Below are positions 8,368 through 16,247 of a stretch of 64,000 nt of DNA, in pieces (position 1 is the first letter of the stretch; the number at the start of each line of letters is the position of its first letter). This stretch comes from Chryseobacterium artocarpi (GTDB taxonomy: Bacteria > Bacteroidota > Bacteroidia > Flavobacteriales > Weeksellaceae), in the NCBI RefSeq assembly GCF_001684975.1, contig NZ_MAYH01000001.1:682001-746000 (forward strand), given 5' to 3'. The notes beneath the pieces were generated by a model, which saw nothing but the letters and a program-made list of their open reading frames with translations, ran no database searches and was not told where the DNA came from. Made by a program: the position numbers and the translations under genes.

Positions 8368-9558
8368 TTTAACGGCTTGATTCATAAATAAGATAACTCC
8401 AAACAGTAGACAGGCTATGATCAGATATCGCCATGAAAGATCCTTCTGATCTGCCACAGTTCCGCTTACAGAAATAATAAAACTGGTAATGGAAGTGATT
8501 ACATATACCAAGCCACCCATCAGACCACCAGCAGTTCCTGCATTTTTAGGAAAATATAACATACTTGTCGTGAAAAATGAGGTAAACAGAATTCCAGAAC
8601 AAATATGGATAAAGAATGCAAAAGGAATCATGATGAAAAGACTTTCTGCAAAAAAACTTGTAGCGATCAATCCTGCAATCAAAATCAATTGAAGGATAAT
8701 CGGTTGTAATATTCTGGGTTTAAAATCTAATGTTAATCTTCGTTTGCCCAGGAAACCACCTATCATCCATGAAAAGCCTAAAATCAATGTACAATATCCG
8801 ATTACTACAGGTGTAAAATGAAATGTATTTTCAATAATAAACGGTCCGGTAATGTTGAATAGCATCACAATGGAGTAGCTTAATCCTAAGATGATGATTC
8901 CTAACATAAAGATCTTGTTTTTGAGCATCATTTTATAAAGGCTTATGTTTTCAGAAAGATCCAGCTTCTTTTTCTGTGGAAGACTTTCGCCGCTGAAGAA
9001 CCATTCAAACAGGAATATAAATCCTGCATAGAAAGCCAGAAAATAGAAGTTAGCGTGCCAGTTAAAAAGCTTTTCCAGATACCCGCCAAGAAAAGGAGCC
9101 AGAATAGGACCCAGCGACCAGGTAATTGTAAAATAACTTAAGTAATGTTTTACCCTTTCCGAATCATAAATATCTACAAATATAGCACGGGTAGCCACAA
9201 CAAGTACAGAAACTGCAATTCCCTGAAGGATACGAAGCATACATATTAAAAAAATACTGTTTGTAGTAGTGATTAAAATACTGCTCAGCATTAAAACAAG
9301 CAAGGCAACTAACTTGGGACGATAACGACCAATACTGTCCAGAATTCCGCCCACGAATAGCTGGGACACTCCATAACTTAATAGGTAAGAAGTTAAAGTA
9401 ATCTGTATATCCTTTTCCGAAACCATCATTTCCTTTGCCATAGAAGGAAAAGAAGGCAGGTAAATATCAGTGACAAACCCCGAAAGAGGGATAGACACAA
9501 ATGCCATAATGGTTATTAATCTGATGCGTTTTTCAGATGCTTCTCTCAACATATTCAT
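8347..9558 (-). CDS. MFS drug-resistance transporter, Bcr/CflA type
   Basis: A 403-residue integral membrane protein with about 12 hydrophobic helices. The motif GFVTDIYLPSFPSMA in helix 1 and GGILDSIGRYRPKL in the loop between helices 2 and 3 (the MFS motif A position, G-x-x-x-D-x-x-GRxxP) mark the DHA1 Bcr/CflA subfamily, proton-driven exporters of drugs and small peptides. Start ATG 9558 lies 15 nt after a TATTTTTG box (9574-9581). The AraC gene upstream on the same strand is 83 bp away and may regulate it. Confidence 0.9.
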   Translation of the reverse strand: MNMLREASEKRIRLITIMAFVSIPLSGFVTDIYLPSFPSMAKEMMVSEKDIQITLTSYLLSYGVSQLFVGGILDSIGRYRPKLVALLVLMLSSILITTTNSIFLICMLRILQGIAVSVLVVATRAIFVDIYDSERVKHYLSYFTITWSLGPILAPFLGGYLEKLFNWHANFYFLAFYAGFIFLFEWFFSGESLPQKKKLDLSENISLYKMMLKNKIFMLGIIILGLSYSIVMLFNITGPFIIENTFHFTPVVIGYCTLILGFSWMIGGFLGKRRLTLDFKPRILQPIILQLILIAGLIATSFFAESLFIMIPFAFFIHICSGILFTSFFTTSMLYFPKNAGTAGGLMGGLVYVITSITSFIISVSGTVADQKDLSWRYLIIACLLFGVILFMNQAVKKEKAVN

Positions 9559-9573
9559 TCATTTTTTACAATG

Positions 9574-9581
9574 CAAAAATA
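9574..9581 (-). promoter_or_regulatory. -10 box (TATTTTTG) of the MFS gene
   Basis: Exact TAnnTTTG on the minus strand, 15 nt before the MFS start, so the transporter can be transcribed apart from the araC-type gene. Confidence 0.55.
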
Positions 9582-9641
9582 CATCAGGAAATACAGAGTT
9601 GGATTTTAAAAGACAAAGTAAAAATTACAAAATTCAAATAT

Positions 9642-10553
9642 TTAAAAAGAGTTCTTAAATTTCAGAGGTGAAGTCTGTGCATGTTTTTTAAAGAAATTAT
9701 TAAAATGAGCGGGTTGTTCAAAACCAAGAGTATAGCCCACCTGAGCAATATCCCAGTTCGTATATTTCAACAGATTTTTAGACTCTTCAAACATTTTTTC
9801 TTTAATGATCTGGGTTGTGGTGAGATTGGTGACAGATTTTACTGATGAATTCAGGTGATTCACGTGTACATTCAGGTGATCGGCAAAATCAGAAGCTGTT
9901 TTTAAGGCTAATGGATAGGCAGGAGAATCCAAAGGAAACTGTTTATTGAGCAGCTCATCGAATAGCTTATACAAACGTACATTAGCAGGAAGCTCATTGA
10001 GACTTACATCTTCCACACGATTTTCCAGAGCAAGGTGAAGGAGAGAGGCAAGATTGCTTTTAATCCCACTACAACGAAACGGATACGAGGAATGATTCAG
10101 CTTGTACATCTGCTCAAAATACATGGTGGTCAATTCTATCTGTTCCTCATTCAAAAATACAAAAGGTTTACTCCACTCTTTAAACAATGAAGTCTTTTTA
10201 AACAGATTAAATTCTGAATTTACATTGAAAAACTCCTGATTAAACAGACACGAGTAGCCTTCCTGAAAATCATCATCACACTGCCAGGTATAAGGAATAT
10301 TGGGAGATGGGAAGAAGAGTACAGGGCGGTCAACATGAAGGGTATGGGTTCCGTAATGGGCGGTTCCTTTTCCTATAATGAAGCATATTTTATAATAATC
10401 CCGTCGGTTATAAGGGCTTTTAAAACTGCAATACTTTCGCGGAATAATGTTGAAATGAGACTTTCCGGATTCAAAATCTGCATCTGACATTTTCACCAGA
10501 CTTCTGCTGGTACGTTTATAATAGTCTTCTATAGTTTCAAGTTGAGCGCTCAT
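9642..10553 (-). CDS. AraC family transcriptional regulator
   Basis: A 303-residue protein. The C-terminal 100 residues form the AraC double HTH: TASDFADHLNVHVNHLNSSV, then IIKEKMFEESKNLLKYTNWD and IAQVGYTLGFEQPAHFNNFF with FKKHAQTSPLKFK at the end. The N-terminal half is a cupin-like sensing domain (KYCSFKSPYNRRDYYKICFI, then PVLFFPSPNIPYTW). It is a paralogue of the AraC protein at 61517, which shares the PYNRRxYYKI segment and the same length. It precedes the MFS pump on the same strand, so control of efflux is plausible. Confidence 0.9.
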   Translation of the reverse strand: MSAQLETIEDYYKRTSRSLVKMSDADFESGKSHFNIIPRKYCSFKSPYNRRDYYKICFIIGKGTAHYGTHTLHVDRPVLFFPSPNIPYTWQCDDDFQEGYSCLFNQEFFNVNSEFNLFKKTSLFKEWSKPFVFLNEEQIELTTMYFEQMYKLNHSSYPFRCSGIKSNLASLLHLALENRVEDVSLNELPANVRLYKLFDELLNKQFPLDSPAYPLALKTASDFADHLNVHVNHLNSSVKSVTNLTTTQIIKEKMFEESKNLLKYTNWDIAQVGYTLGFEQPAHFNNFFKKHAQTSPLKFKNSF

Positions 10554-10573
10554 TATTTCAGAATTATAAAAAT

Positions 10574-10581
10574 CAAAGATA
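10574..10581 (-). promoter_or_regulatory. -10 box (TATCTTTG) of the araC-type gene
   Basis: Exact TAnnTTTG on the minus strand, 20 nt before the start codon. Its TATC half is also one arm of the inverted repeat at 10578-10613. Confidence 0.55.
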
Positions 10582-10613
10582 GGTAAATCTTTTGTCTTTT
10601 AGATTCACCTATC
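10578..10613. promoter_or_regulatory. inverted repeat overlapping the araC-type promoter
   Basis: Arms GATAGGT-a-AATCT and AGATT-c-ACCTATC pair over 12 of 13 positions around a 10-nt loop. One arm overlaps the -10 box at 10574-10581. It could be an operator, or the terminator of the GNAT gene that ends at 10641 on the same strand; the following TTTGATTTTT run on the minus strand allows both. Confidence 0.45.
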
Positions 10614-10640
10614 CTGATTGATATGAGCTTATATATTTTC

Positions 10641-11153
10641 TTAGTTCTTGCTGATCTGCATTTCTACGATATAAGAAGGAAGCTGGAAAGGATTGGTTTG
10701 TGCATTTTCTTTAATAGTGAAACCTGTTTCTTTCAAAAATTCAAGTAAAGGATCTTCAGTGAAAACGTTGGTCCATATAATATCCGTAAATGATACCGCA
10801 GATCTGCATTTCTTCCAAAGAGACTGGCGGATTTCCGGAGTATCATATTCCTGAAGAAGTACAAATTCAAGCTCTGTAATCCTTTTCTCTTCTGAAAAAC
10901 CAGGATAGGCAGAACCACTTTTTATAATGCCATATCCTACAGGCTGATCATCAGCATAAGTAATGATTAACTGATTTGAAAGATTATTTAGCTCGTTGAT
11001 CATCTTTCTGGGATCCCAATTTTCAATATACTTTTGGATATCCTCTTGTGGAATACGTTCTTTATATGCATTGTTGACGGAAGATTTAATAATAGCAAAC
11101 AGATCATTAACACCTTCATCAGAACCTATGGTAAATTTTGAAATAACTTCCAT
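10641..11153 (-). CDS. GNAT-like acetyltransferase
   Basis: About 170 residues from ATG 11153. A longer reading from TTG 11168 is unlikely because that TTG is part of the -10 box at 11166-11173. The middle shows LIITYADDQPVGYGIIKSG, the beta4-type strand of GNAT N-acetyltransferases, then ITELEFVLLQEY and a C-terminal LLEFLKETGFTIKE as in GNAT folds. The usual Q/R-x-x-G-x-G/A acetyl-CoA loop is poorly conserved, so catalytic activity is uncertain. Divergent from the MocR gene, whose product may regulate it. Confidence 0.6.
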   Translation of the reverse strand: MEVISKFTIGSDEGVNDLFAIIKSSVNNAYKERIPQEDIQKYIENWDPRKMINELNNLSNQLIITYADDQPVGYGIIKSGSAYPGFSEEKRITELEFVLLQEYDTPEIRQSLWKKCRSAVSFTDIIWTNVFTEDPLLEFLKETGFTIKENAQTNPFQLPSYIVEMQISKN

Positions 11154-11165
11154 TCTTTTTTTATT

Positions 11166-11173
11166 CAAAATTA
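11166..11173 (-). promoter_or_regulatory. -10 box (TAATTTTG) of the GNAT-like gene
   Basis: Exact TAnnTTTG on the minus strand, 12 nt before ATG 11153. It rules out TTG 11168 as the start. Confidence 0.55.
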
Positions 11174-11195
11174 TAAGATTAAATCATTCGGAATG

Positions 11196-11256
11196 GATAC
11201 AGTTTGTTAAATTACAATCGATACAGACAGGTATTTTGTAAATTTGTTCAGTACAG
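11196..11256. promoter_or_regulatory. direct GATACAG repeats, candidate MocR binding sites
   Basis: GATACAG occurs at 11196-11202 and 11220-11226 in the same orientation, 24 bp apart, and GTACAG follows at 11251-11256. They lie in the divergent promoter region. MocR-type regulators are known to bind direct repeats in such regions. Confidence 0.35.
11239..11246 (+). promoter_or_regulatory. -10 box (TAAATTTG) of the MocR gene
   Basis: Exact TAnnTTTG 21 nt before the start codon at 11268, between the second and third GATACAG-like repeat. Confidence 0.55.
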
Positions 11257-11267
11257 ATTGAAAGAAT

Positions 11268-12683
11268 ATGGTGAAGTCCTATAAATATGAAGTTTTTACA
11301 GCAGTTATTGAAGAGCAAATCCGTTGTGGTATCTTAAAGAGTAGGGATCGCCTGCCTTCTGTAAGGGTGATAAAAGAAAAATATCAGCTGAGTATGAGTT
11401 CCGTACAAAGCGGTTTTGAATACCTGATGATCAAAGGTTTAATCGAAAGCAATCCCCGTTCAGGTTATTTTGTTGCAGATAAAAGAGATGAAACCATTCC
11501 TGAAATGAAAACAAAGCTTCCGGTTGTCGTTCGGGATGAAGTATTTATGAAAAATATGATGTTAACCTCCAAAAGAGTTTCAGAATCAAGTTCCTTTAAT
11601 ACTGCTGTTCCCGGTGACCTTCTGATTCCGCAAAAACTGATCCTCAGAACCATGCAGGAAGTGATTCGGGAGAAAGGAGCTTCATTACTGAGGTATTATC
11701 CACCTAACGGACTGGAAGAGCTTAGAATTCAGATTGCCAAACGGATGAGGGGATTTGACTGCAAGTTTAATCCTGATGAAATCATTATTACGGACGGTGC
11801 TTTGCAGGCTTTAACTATTGCATTGAGCGCTGTAACGAAAGCCGGTGATCTTGTTGCGGTAGACAGTCCATGTGTATTTTCAGTGTTGGAGGTTATTGCC
11901 AATCTTGGATTGAAGGTTATTGAAATTCCGGTGCATTATCGGAATGGTTTTGATATAGAATATTTTCAGGAAATAGCTGCTGAAAGTAATATCCGGGCAT
12001 TAATTGTTACCCCCAATTTCCATAATCCCACAGGGATCACAATGGCTGATGAGGTTAAAAAGAAAATTGCAGAAGTTGCAGAGCTTAACCAGTTATATGT
12101 AATTGAAAACGACATCTATTCTGATCTTTATTTTGAAGAAAAAAGACCGTGCTGTATCAAAAACTTTGACCAAAAAGGCTGGGTGATGAGCTATTCTTCC
12201 TTCTCAAAAACCCTTGCTCCGGGTATTCGTTTGGGATGGTTACATGCAGGTCGTTCTTATTCAAAAGCGGAAAGGATAAAATTTGCTTTAGGAAGATCAG
12301 TTTCTCCTATTTATCAAGAGCTTATCCTTAAACTGTTGAAGGGAAACAGTTATGAAAGACATTTACGGCAGTTTCGTAAAAAACTCAGTCAGCAGGCGGC
12401 TCAGTTGCTTGATGTGTTAAGAAAATCATTTCCTGAAGGTTCTTACTTCCACAGACCACACGGAGGGTATAGTATCTGGGCTCAGATGCCGGAGAATATG
12501 GATATGAAAAAATTCTATCAGTATTGTGAAGACAACAGGATTTTGTTTACCCCCGGAGATACCTTTTCCTTTACAGATAAATATGATCACCATTTTCGTG
12601 TCGTTTTTGCAGAAAGAATCACTTCAGAAAGTATCCTTTTATTAGAAAAGACAGGGGGAAAAGCGAATGATTTTCTCCTTTAA
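11268..12683 (+). CDS. MocR/PdxR-type GntR regulator fused to an aminotransferase domain
   Basis: A 471-residue fusion. Residues 1-70 form a GntR winged helix (RDRLPSVRVIKEKYQLSMSS, then GLIESNPRSGYFVA). Residues ~110-465 are a fold-type I aminotransferase with the PLP-binding lysine K314 in SSFSKTLAPGIRLGW and VTPNFHNPTGITM upstream. MocR proteins usually sense PLP or an amino-compound ligand through this domain and control a divergent gene, here the GNAT-like gene. Convergent with the M61-like peptidase, only 7 bp between stops, with no separate terminator seen. Confidence 0.9.
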   Translation: MVKSYKYEVFTAVIEEQIRCGILKSRDRLPSVRVIKEKYQLSMSSVQSGFEYLMIKGLIESNPRSGYFVADKRDETIPEMKTKLPVVVRDEVFMKNMMLTSKRVSESSSFNTAVPGDLLIPQKLILRTMQEVIREKGASLLRYYPPNGLEELRIQIAKRMRGFDCKFNPDEIIITDGALQALTIALSAVTKAGDLVAVDSPCVFSVLEVIANLGLKVIEIPVHYRNGFDIEYFQEIAAESNIRALIVTPNFHNPTGITMADEVKKKIAEVAELNQLYVIENDIYSDLYFEEKRPCCIKNFDQKGWVMSYSSFSKTLAPGIRLGWLHAGRSYSKAERIKFALGRSVSPIYQELILKLLKGNSYERHLRQFRKKLSQQAAQLLDVLRKSFPEGSYFHRPHGGYSIWAQMPENMDMKKFYQYCEDNRILFTPGDTFSFTDKYDHHFRVVFAERITSESILLLEKTGGKANDFLL

Positions 12684-12690
12684 AGCTTTA

Positions 12691-14172
12691 TTATTTCCCA
12701 TACTTTACCTCTTTATTCCTATCAATCTGTATCTGTGGAATATGGTCTGTTATTTGAAAATCTATGCCATCCATCCATTTTTCTTTGACAAGATCAATAT
12801 CTTCCCCGTTGATGATGTGTTTTTGAAAGAAATAAGTGATGTCTTTTTCCAGGTATTTTTCAGCAAGATTCAGAAATAATTCATCAGTGAATTTTACTTT
12901 CTTTTCAGTACATATTTTTAGCATTTCACGCATCAGATCATCCAAAGATTTTTGTCCATTGGTTTTCAGCATAATCTGATTATCCAGCCAGAATGCAAAA
13001 ATAGCTCCTCGCCTGTAGGGAACCTTTTCTACCTCTCTGCTTTTCCAGAAGTCATCCCTTATTTTATAATTCGGAATGTTTTTCTGTGGATTTTTCCAAT
13101 GATTTCTGATCACTTCACTATTGAACAGCTTTTGCCATTCATCAAGAGAAATATCCTTTATTCTAAGCCTGTTTTTATAAGTATAATAATCAGTAAAACC
13201 TTCACTGAACCAATAGTTAAGTTCCTCATTCTTATTTTTTATTTTATTGCCGATCCATTCATGCATCAGCTCATGATGAAAAAGATACAGGAAAGAATTC
13301 TTATTATTAAAAGGATTATTAGTTCCCTGGATCATAAAAGCATTTTTAATTGCAGAGCCCGTAGTACTGTATCCTTTATATAGGCTGTCTTTTTGAGAAA
13401 CCGTAGGAGTCATGGTTACGGTAAAATAATCCTGATCATAATCTTGCCAGAAATCCCTTTGAGACTGTATCGCTTTTTTAAGATTGGAAAACAGAAAATC
13501 ATCAGAAAGACCATTGTTCCACGATTCCCTTAAAGCAAAATATACAGGCTTATCTTTGATTGTAAAAGAATAAAAACGATAATCTCCACCTATAAAAACA
13601 GAATTATAAAAACCTTCCCAAAGTGTTGTTCTGATCTTTTGTTTCTGTACCTGGGACGCAAAATTATTATGAAGCTTAAATTGCTCAGGGAAACCAATCC
13701 ATTCAATTGAGAAATCAAACTCTTTGTCATCGGGTGCTTTGGTGAATAACTGAGGAACCACGAAGAGACTTTTACCTAAAAGATGAAAAAAGGTATTGTT
13801 GATTCTTGGACGGTTGAAAATCTTATAATTCGGATCTTTAAAATCCTGCTTGATATGGTAAGTAAGAGAAAATACAGATCCCCTTTTTTTGTAAACCTTT
13901 ATTGCATTACTTTCCGGTTTGATTTCAAAAGTAATATCAGGGTTTTCTTCCTTTAATAGGGTTAAGTTTTTAAAAAGATCATTCTCGCCCCAATTTTCAT
14001 TAGCATAATAAAAGGATAAAGTATCAGAGCTTTTTTTGAGTTTATAATCCACCTGTACTTTCAAACCATTCTTAGCAAGATCTTCATCATAGTAAATCTT
14101 ATAACTGACCTTATCCTGGGAATAAGTAAGCAGAGGTAAGGTGAAAATCAGGAAAAATAGTTTTTTGAACAT
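12691..14172 (-). CDS. secreted gluzincin metallopeptidase, M61/M1-like
   Basis: A 493-residue protein with a signal peptide (MFKKLFFLIFTLPLLTYSQ). The zinc motif HELMHEW (H300, E301, H304) is followed by E324 in FSEGFTDYY, the third zinc ligand of gluzincins. Downstream, YRRGAIFAFWLDNQI and SLDDLMREML resemble the M61 glycyl-aminopeptidase C-terminal region. The protein is shorter than typical M61 enzymes (about 600 aa) and seems to lack a C-terminal PDZ domain. It probably trims peptides outside the inner membrane. Single-gene unit on the minus strand. Confidence 0.8.
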   Translation of the reverse strand: MFKKLFFLIFTLPLLTYSQDKVSYKIYYDEDLAKNGLKVQVDYKLKKSSDTLSFYYANENWGENDLFKNLTLLKEENPDITFEIKPESNAIKVYKKRGSVFSLTYHIKQDFKDPNYKIFNRPRINNTFFHLLGKSLFVVPQLFTKAPDDKEFDFSIEWIGFPEQFKLHNNFASQVQKQKIRTTLWEGFYNSVFIGGDYRFYSFTIKDKPVYFALRESWNNGLSDDFLFSNLKKAIQSQRDFWQDYDQDYFTVTMTPTVSQKDSLYKGYSTTGSAIKNAFMIQGTNNPFNNKNSFLYLFHHELMHEWIGNKIKNKNEELNYWFSEGFTDYYTYKNRLRIKDISLDEWQKLFNSEVIRNHWKNPQKNIPNYKIRDDFWKSREVEKVPYRRGAIFAFWLDNQIMLKTNGQKSLDDLMREMLKICTEKKVKFTDELFLNLAEKYLEKDITYFFQKHIINGEDIDLVKEKWMDGIDFQITDHIPQIQIDRNKEVKYGK

Positions 14173-14394
14173 GGGTTAAGTCGTTTTTCCAAATTTAATA
14201 TAAAAATAAGAAAGAGAATAACGTGGATTTTTTTGTATTTCAACTTGGCGGATTGACGATGAAATCAGGTTTTCTAAGAGCTTTTATGGGCGTGAAGTCG
14301 ATAAAAATCGGTTTCAGACTAGAAATATGTTAAAATTTTAATGATTTTGGCTAAACTTTTTTCACTCCAGCTAGGCTGGAATCACCATAAAACC

Positions 14395-14402
14395 TATATT
14401 TG
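14395..14402 (+). promoter_or_regulatory. -10 box (TATATTTG) of the histone-like gene
   Basis: Exact TAnnTTTG 22 nt before ATG 14424. A TTG inside this box opens the longest reading of the gene and is therefore not the start. Confidence 0.7.
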
Positions 14403-14423
14403 CAGCCTAAATTTTTAAATATA

Positions 14424-14600
14424 ATGAAAGAACTAATTGAAAAAATCAACGCGGAATTTGAAGCGTTCACTACTGAGGCAAACCAACAAGCGGAAAAAGG
14501 AAACAAAGCAGCTGGAACTAGAGCTCGTAAATCAGCTTTAGAATTAAGTAAATTGTTCAAAGAATTCAGAAAGGTTTCTGTAGAAGAAGCTAAGAAGTAA
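14424..14600 (+). CDS. histone H1-like protein (Hc1 family)
   Basis: A 58-residue basic protein, MKELIEKINAEFEAF... then KAAGTRARKSALELSKL and EFRKVSVEEAKK. Length, Lys/Ala/Arg-rich middle and the predicted helical hairpin fit the small histone H1-like (Hc1) proteins of Bacteroidetes, which bind DNA and help compact the nucleoid. It has its own -10 box and its own terminator, and its codons are those of a well-expressed gene. Confidence 0.8.
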   Translation: MKELIEKINAEFEAFTTEANQQAEKGNKAAGTRARKSALELSKLFKEFRKVSVEEAKK

Positions 14601-14610
14601 TTCACCTTTA

Positions 14611-14635
14611 GCCGGCTTTTGGAGCCGGTTTTTTT
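14611..14635 (+). terminator. terminator of the histone-like gene
   Basis: CCGGCT (14612-14617) pairs with AGCCGG (14623-14628), followed by seven or more T. Confidence 0.85.
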
Positions 14636-14727
14636 ATGCCTTTATTTTGACAATTATGATGTGTCATTCCGAAAAAAGGTAGAAAAACCTCAATGTGAAA
14701 ATCAGTTAGCAAACTGTCACTTCTCAA

Positions 14728-14770
14728 TGTATCTATTTGGTTTAAAATCTCTAACCACATAGAGACATAG
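14728..14770. repeat. palindromic intergenic element, copy 1
   Basis: ATGTATCTATTTGGTTTA, a short spacer, then AACCACATAGAGACATAG (14753-14770). The right arm is identical to the element at 41524-41568; the left arm differs at two positions. The rest of the 14601-14966 gap holds only the terminator of the histone-like gene. Confidence 0.6.
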
Positions 14771-14966
14771 ATTTTTGAGATCATCTCTAGCTCCTATCTT
14801 TTATAACCAATCCGAAAATAGAACATTAAATAGTTCTGTTACTGATTCCAGTTGCCTTTATATGCTCTGGAAACTGCTTTTTCTGTAATGATATTGAATT
14901 TTACACTCATCAGTGAAAATAGTCCTGATTATTTGTATTTTAGGGGCACCAATGCTACAGGCTATT

Positions 14967-16115
14967 ATGAAAAACTATTATTTCTTATTTATTTTCTTTT
15001 TTGGAATTTTCTCTGCTCAGAAACTTAGAGTTGTAGATGCAGAAACAGAGACTCCCGTTCCGAATGCCAGAATTATTCTTTCCAATCAGATAGTTTATAC
15101 CAATGAAGACGGGTTTGCTCCTGTGGATCAGGGTGCTTCAGGATTTGAGATCTCAGCTTCCGGTTTTCAAAACGTAAAAGCGGCTCAATTCAATTCAGTA
15201 ATAAAGCTGAAAAGAGCGTACAAAGATATTGAGGAAGTTAAAATGGCTAGTATAGACCTCAGAAAGATTTTTGAAGATGTAAGTAAAAATTACAAGAAAA
15301 GATATTATAGGGAGCCATCGCTTTATGATGTGGTGTATAAGGAGAAAATGAGTGATAATGATAAACTTTATTTCCTGACCATTGCAGAAACTAAGCTTTG
15401 GAGTAAGGGAAATTATTATAATTATAAGGATGGATTCCAAAAAGAGTATGATAATATTCTTCAGATGCAGCTCAATAATGTGAAGTACCTGAAGAAAATA
15501 AAATCAGATAATATTTTCACTACAGGAACTACGGAATTCTCTCATGAATATATGGGCAACTATTTCTTCAACTTTGAATTAAACAGGGTATTATTTCATT
15601 TAAAGACCAAAGGAACAAAATCTACAGGGTGGATGGTGTTTGAAGAAGGAGATGAGCAACAAGTAGTTTTTAAAATCAAATCCGGATCAGGAATTGATAT
15701 GAAAGGTGAGTTTAAATACAATAAAGCAGATAAAGTTATTACCTACTTTGAAATCCATTATCTACAGGAAAACTATCCGATGGTCAAAAGGAAAACGGCT
15801 GACGGAACAGAATATGATTACCAGCTTGGAAATGCATTACTTGTTTTTGATTTTTATAAGAATAACGGGGTATACGTGCCTGCATTGAACAAACTTGAAG
15901 GCTATAATTATATAGCCGTTTACAAAGGAGTAAAGCATGTGAAAAGTATGAGCAGAGAACTGATTTACAATACCTTTAAAAAGTCTGATGATAAAGGACT
16001 TACTCCAAGAGTGGACTTCAGTAAAAATATCTGGGAAAACGTTCCGGTGGAAGAAAGTAAGAATAATACCATTTTGCTTTCTGAAGAAGAGCAGACATTT
16101 GTGAACGGGAAGTAA
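14967..16115 (+). CDS. exported carboxypeptidase-regulatory-like domain protein
   Basis: About 382 residues from ATG 14967 (MKNYYFLFIFFFGIFSAQ signal peptide); a GTG at 14913 would add 18 residues in front of that signal and is unlikely. Residues 20-75 (LRVVDAETETPVPNARIILS...NEDGFAPV) form the beta-sandwich seen in CarboxypepD_reg-like / CarbopepD domains of Bacteroidetes surface proteins. The remaining 300 residues are rich in beta strands, with no recognised enzyme motif. Function unknown; likely periplasmic or outer-membrane associated. Confidence 0.7.
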   Translation: MKNYYFLFIFFFGIFSAQKLRVVDAETETPVPNARIILSNQIVYTNEDGFAPVDQGASGFEISASGFQNVKAAQFNSVIKLKRAYKDIEEVKMASIDLRKIFEDVSKNYKKRYYREPSLYDVVYKEKMSDNDKLYFLTIAETKLWSKGNYYNYKDGFQKEYDNILQMQLNNVKYLKKIKSDNIFTTGTTEFSHEYMGNYFFNFELNRVLFHLKTKGTKSTGWMVFEEGDEQQVVFKIKSGSGIDMKGEFKYNKADKVITYFEIHYLQENYPMVKRKTADGTEYDYQLGNALLVFDFYKNNGVYVPALNKLEGYNYIAVYKGVKHVKSMSRELIYNTFKKSDDKGLTPRVDFSKNIWENVPVEESKNNTILLSEEEQTFVNGK

Positions 16116-16247
16116 AATGACATTACTATATTATTCATGTTTTTCAACTTGAAAAGTGTGTGGAATATTGAAAGAAATGTAGATTTTATGCACATTCCTT
16201 CACTATCTCCGTAATTTCTGCTATCTTTAAACCAATCAATATACATT

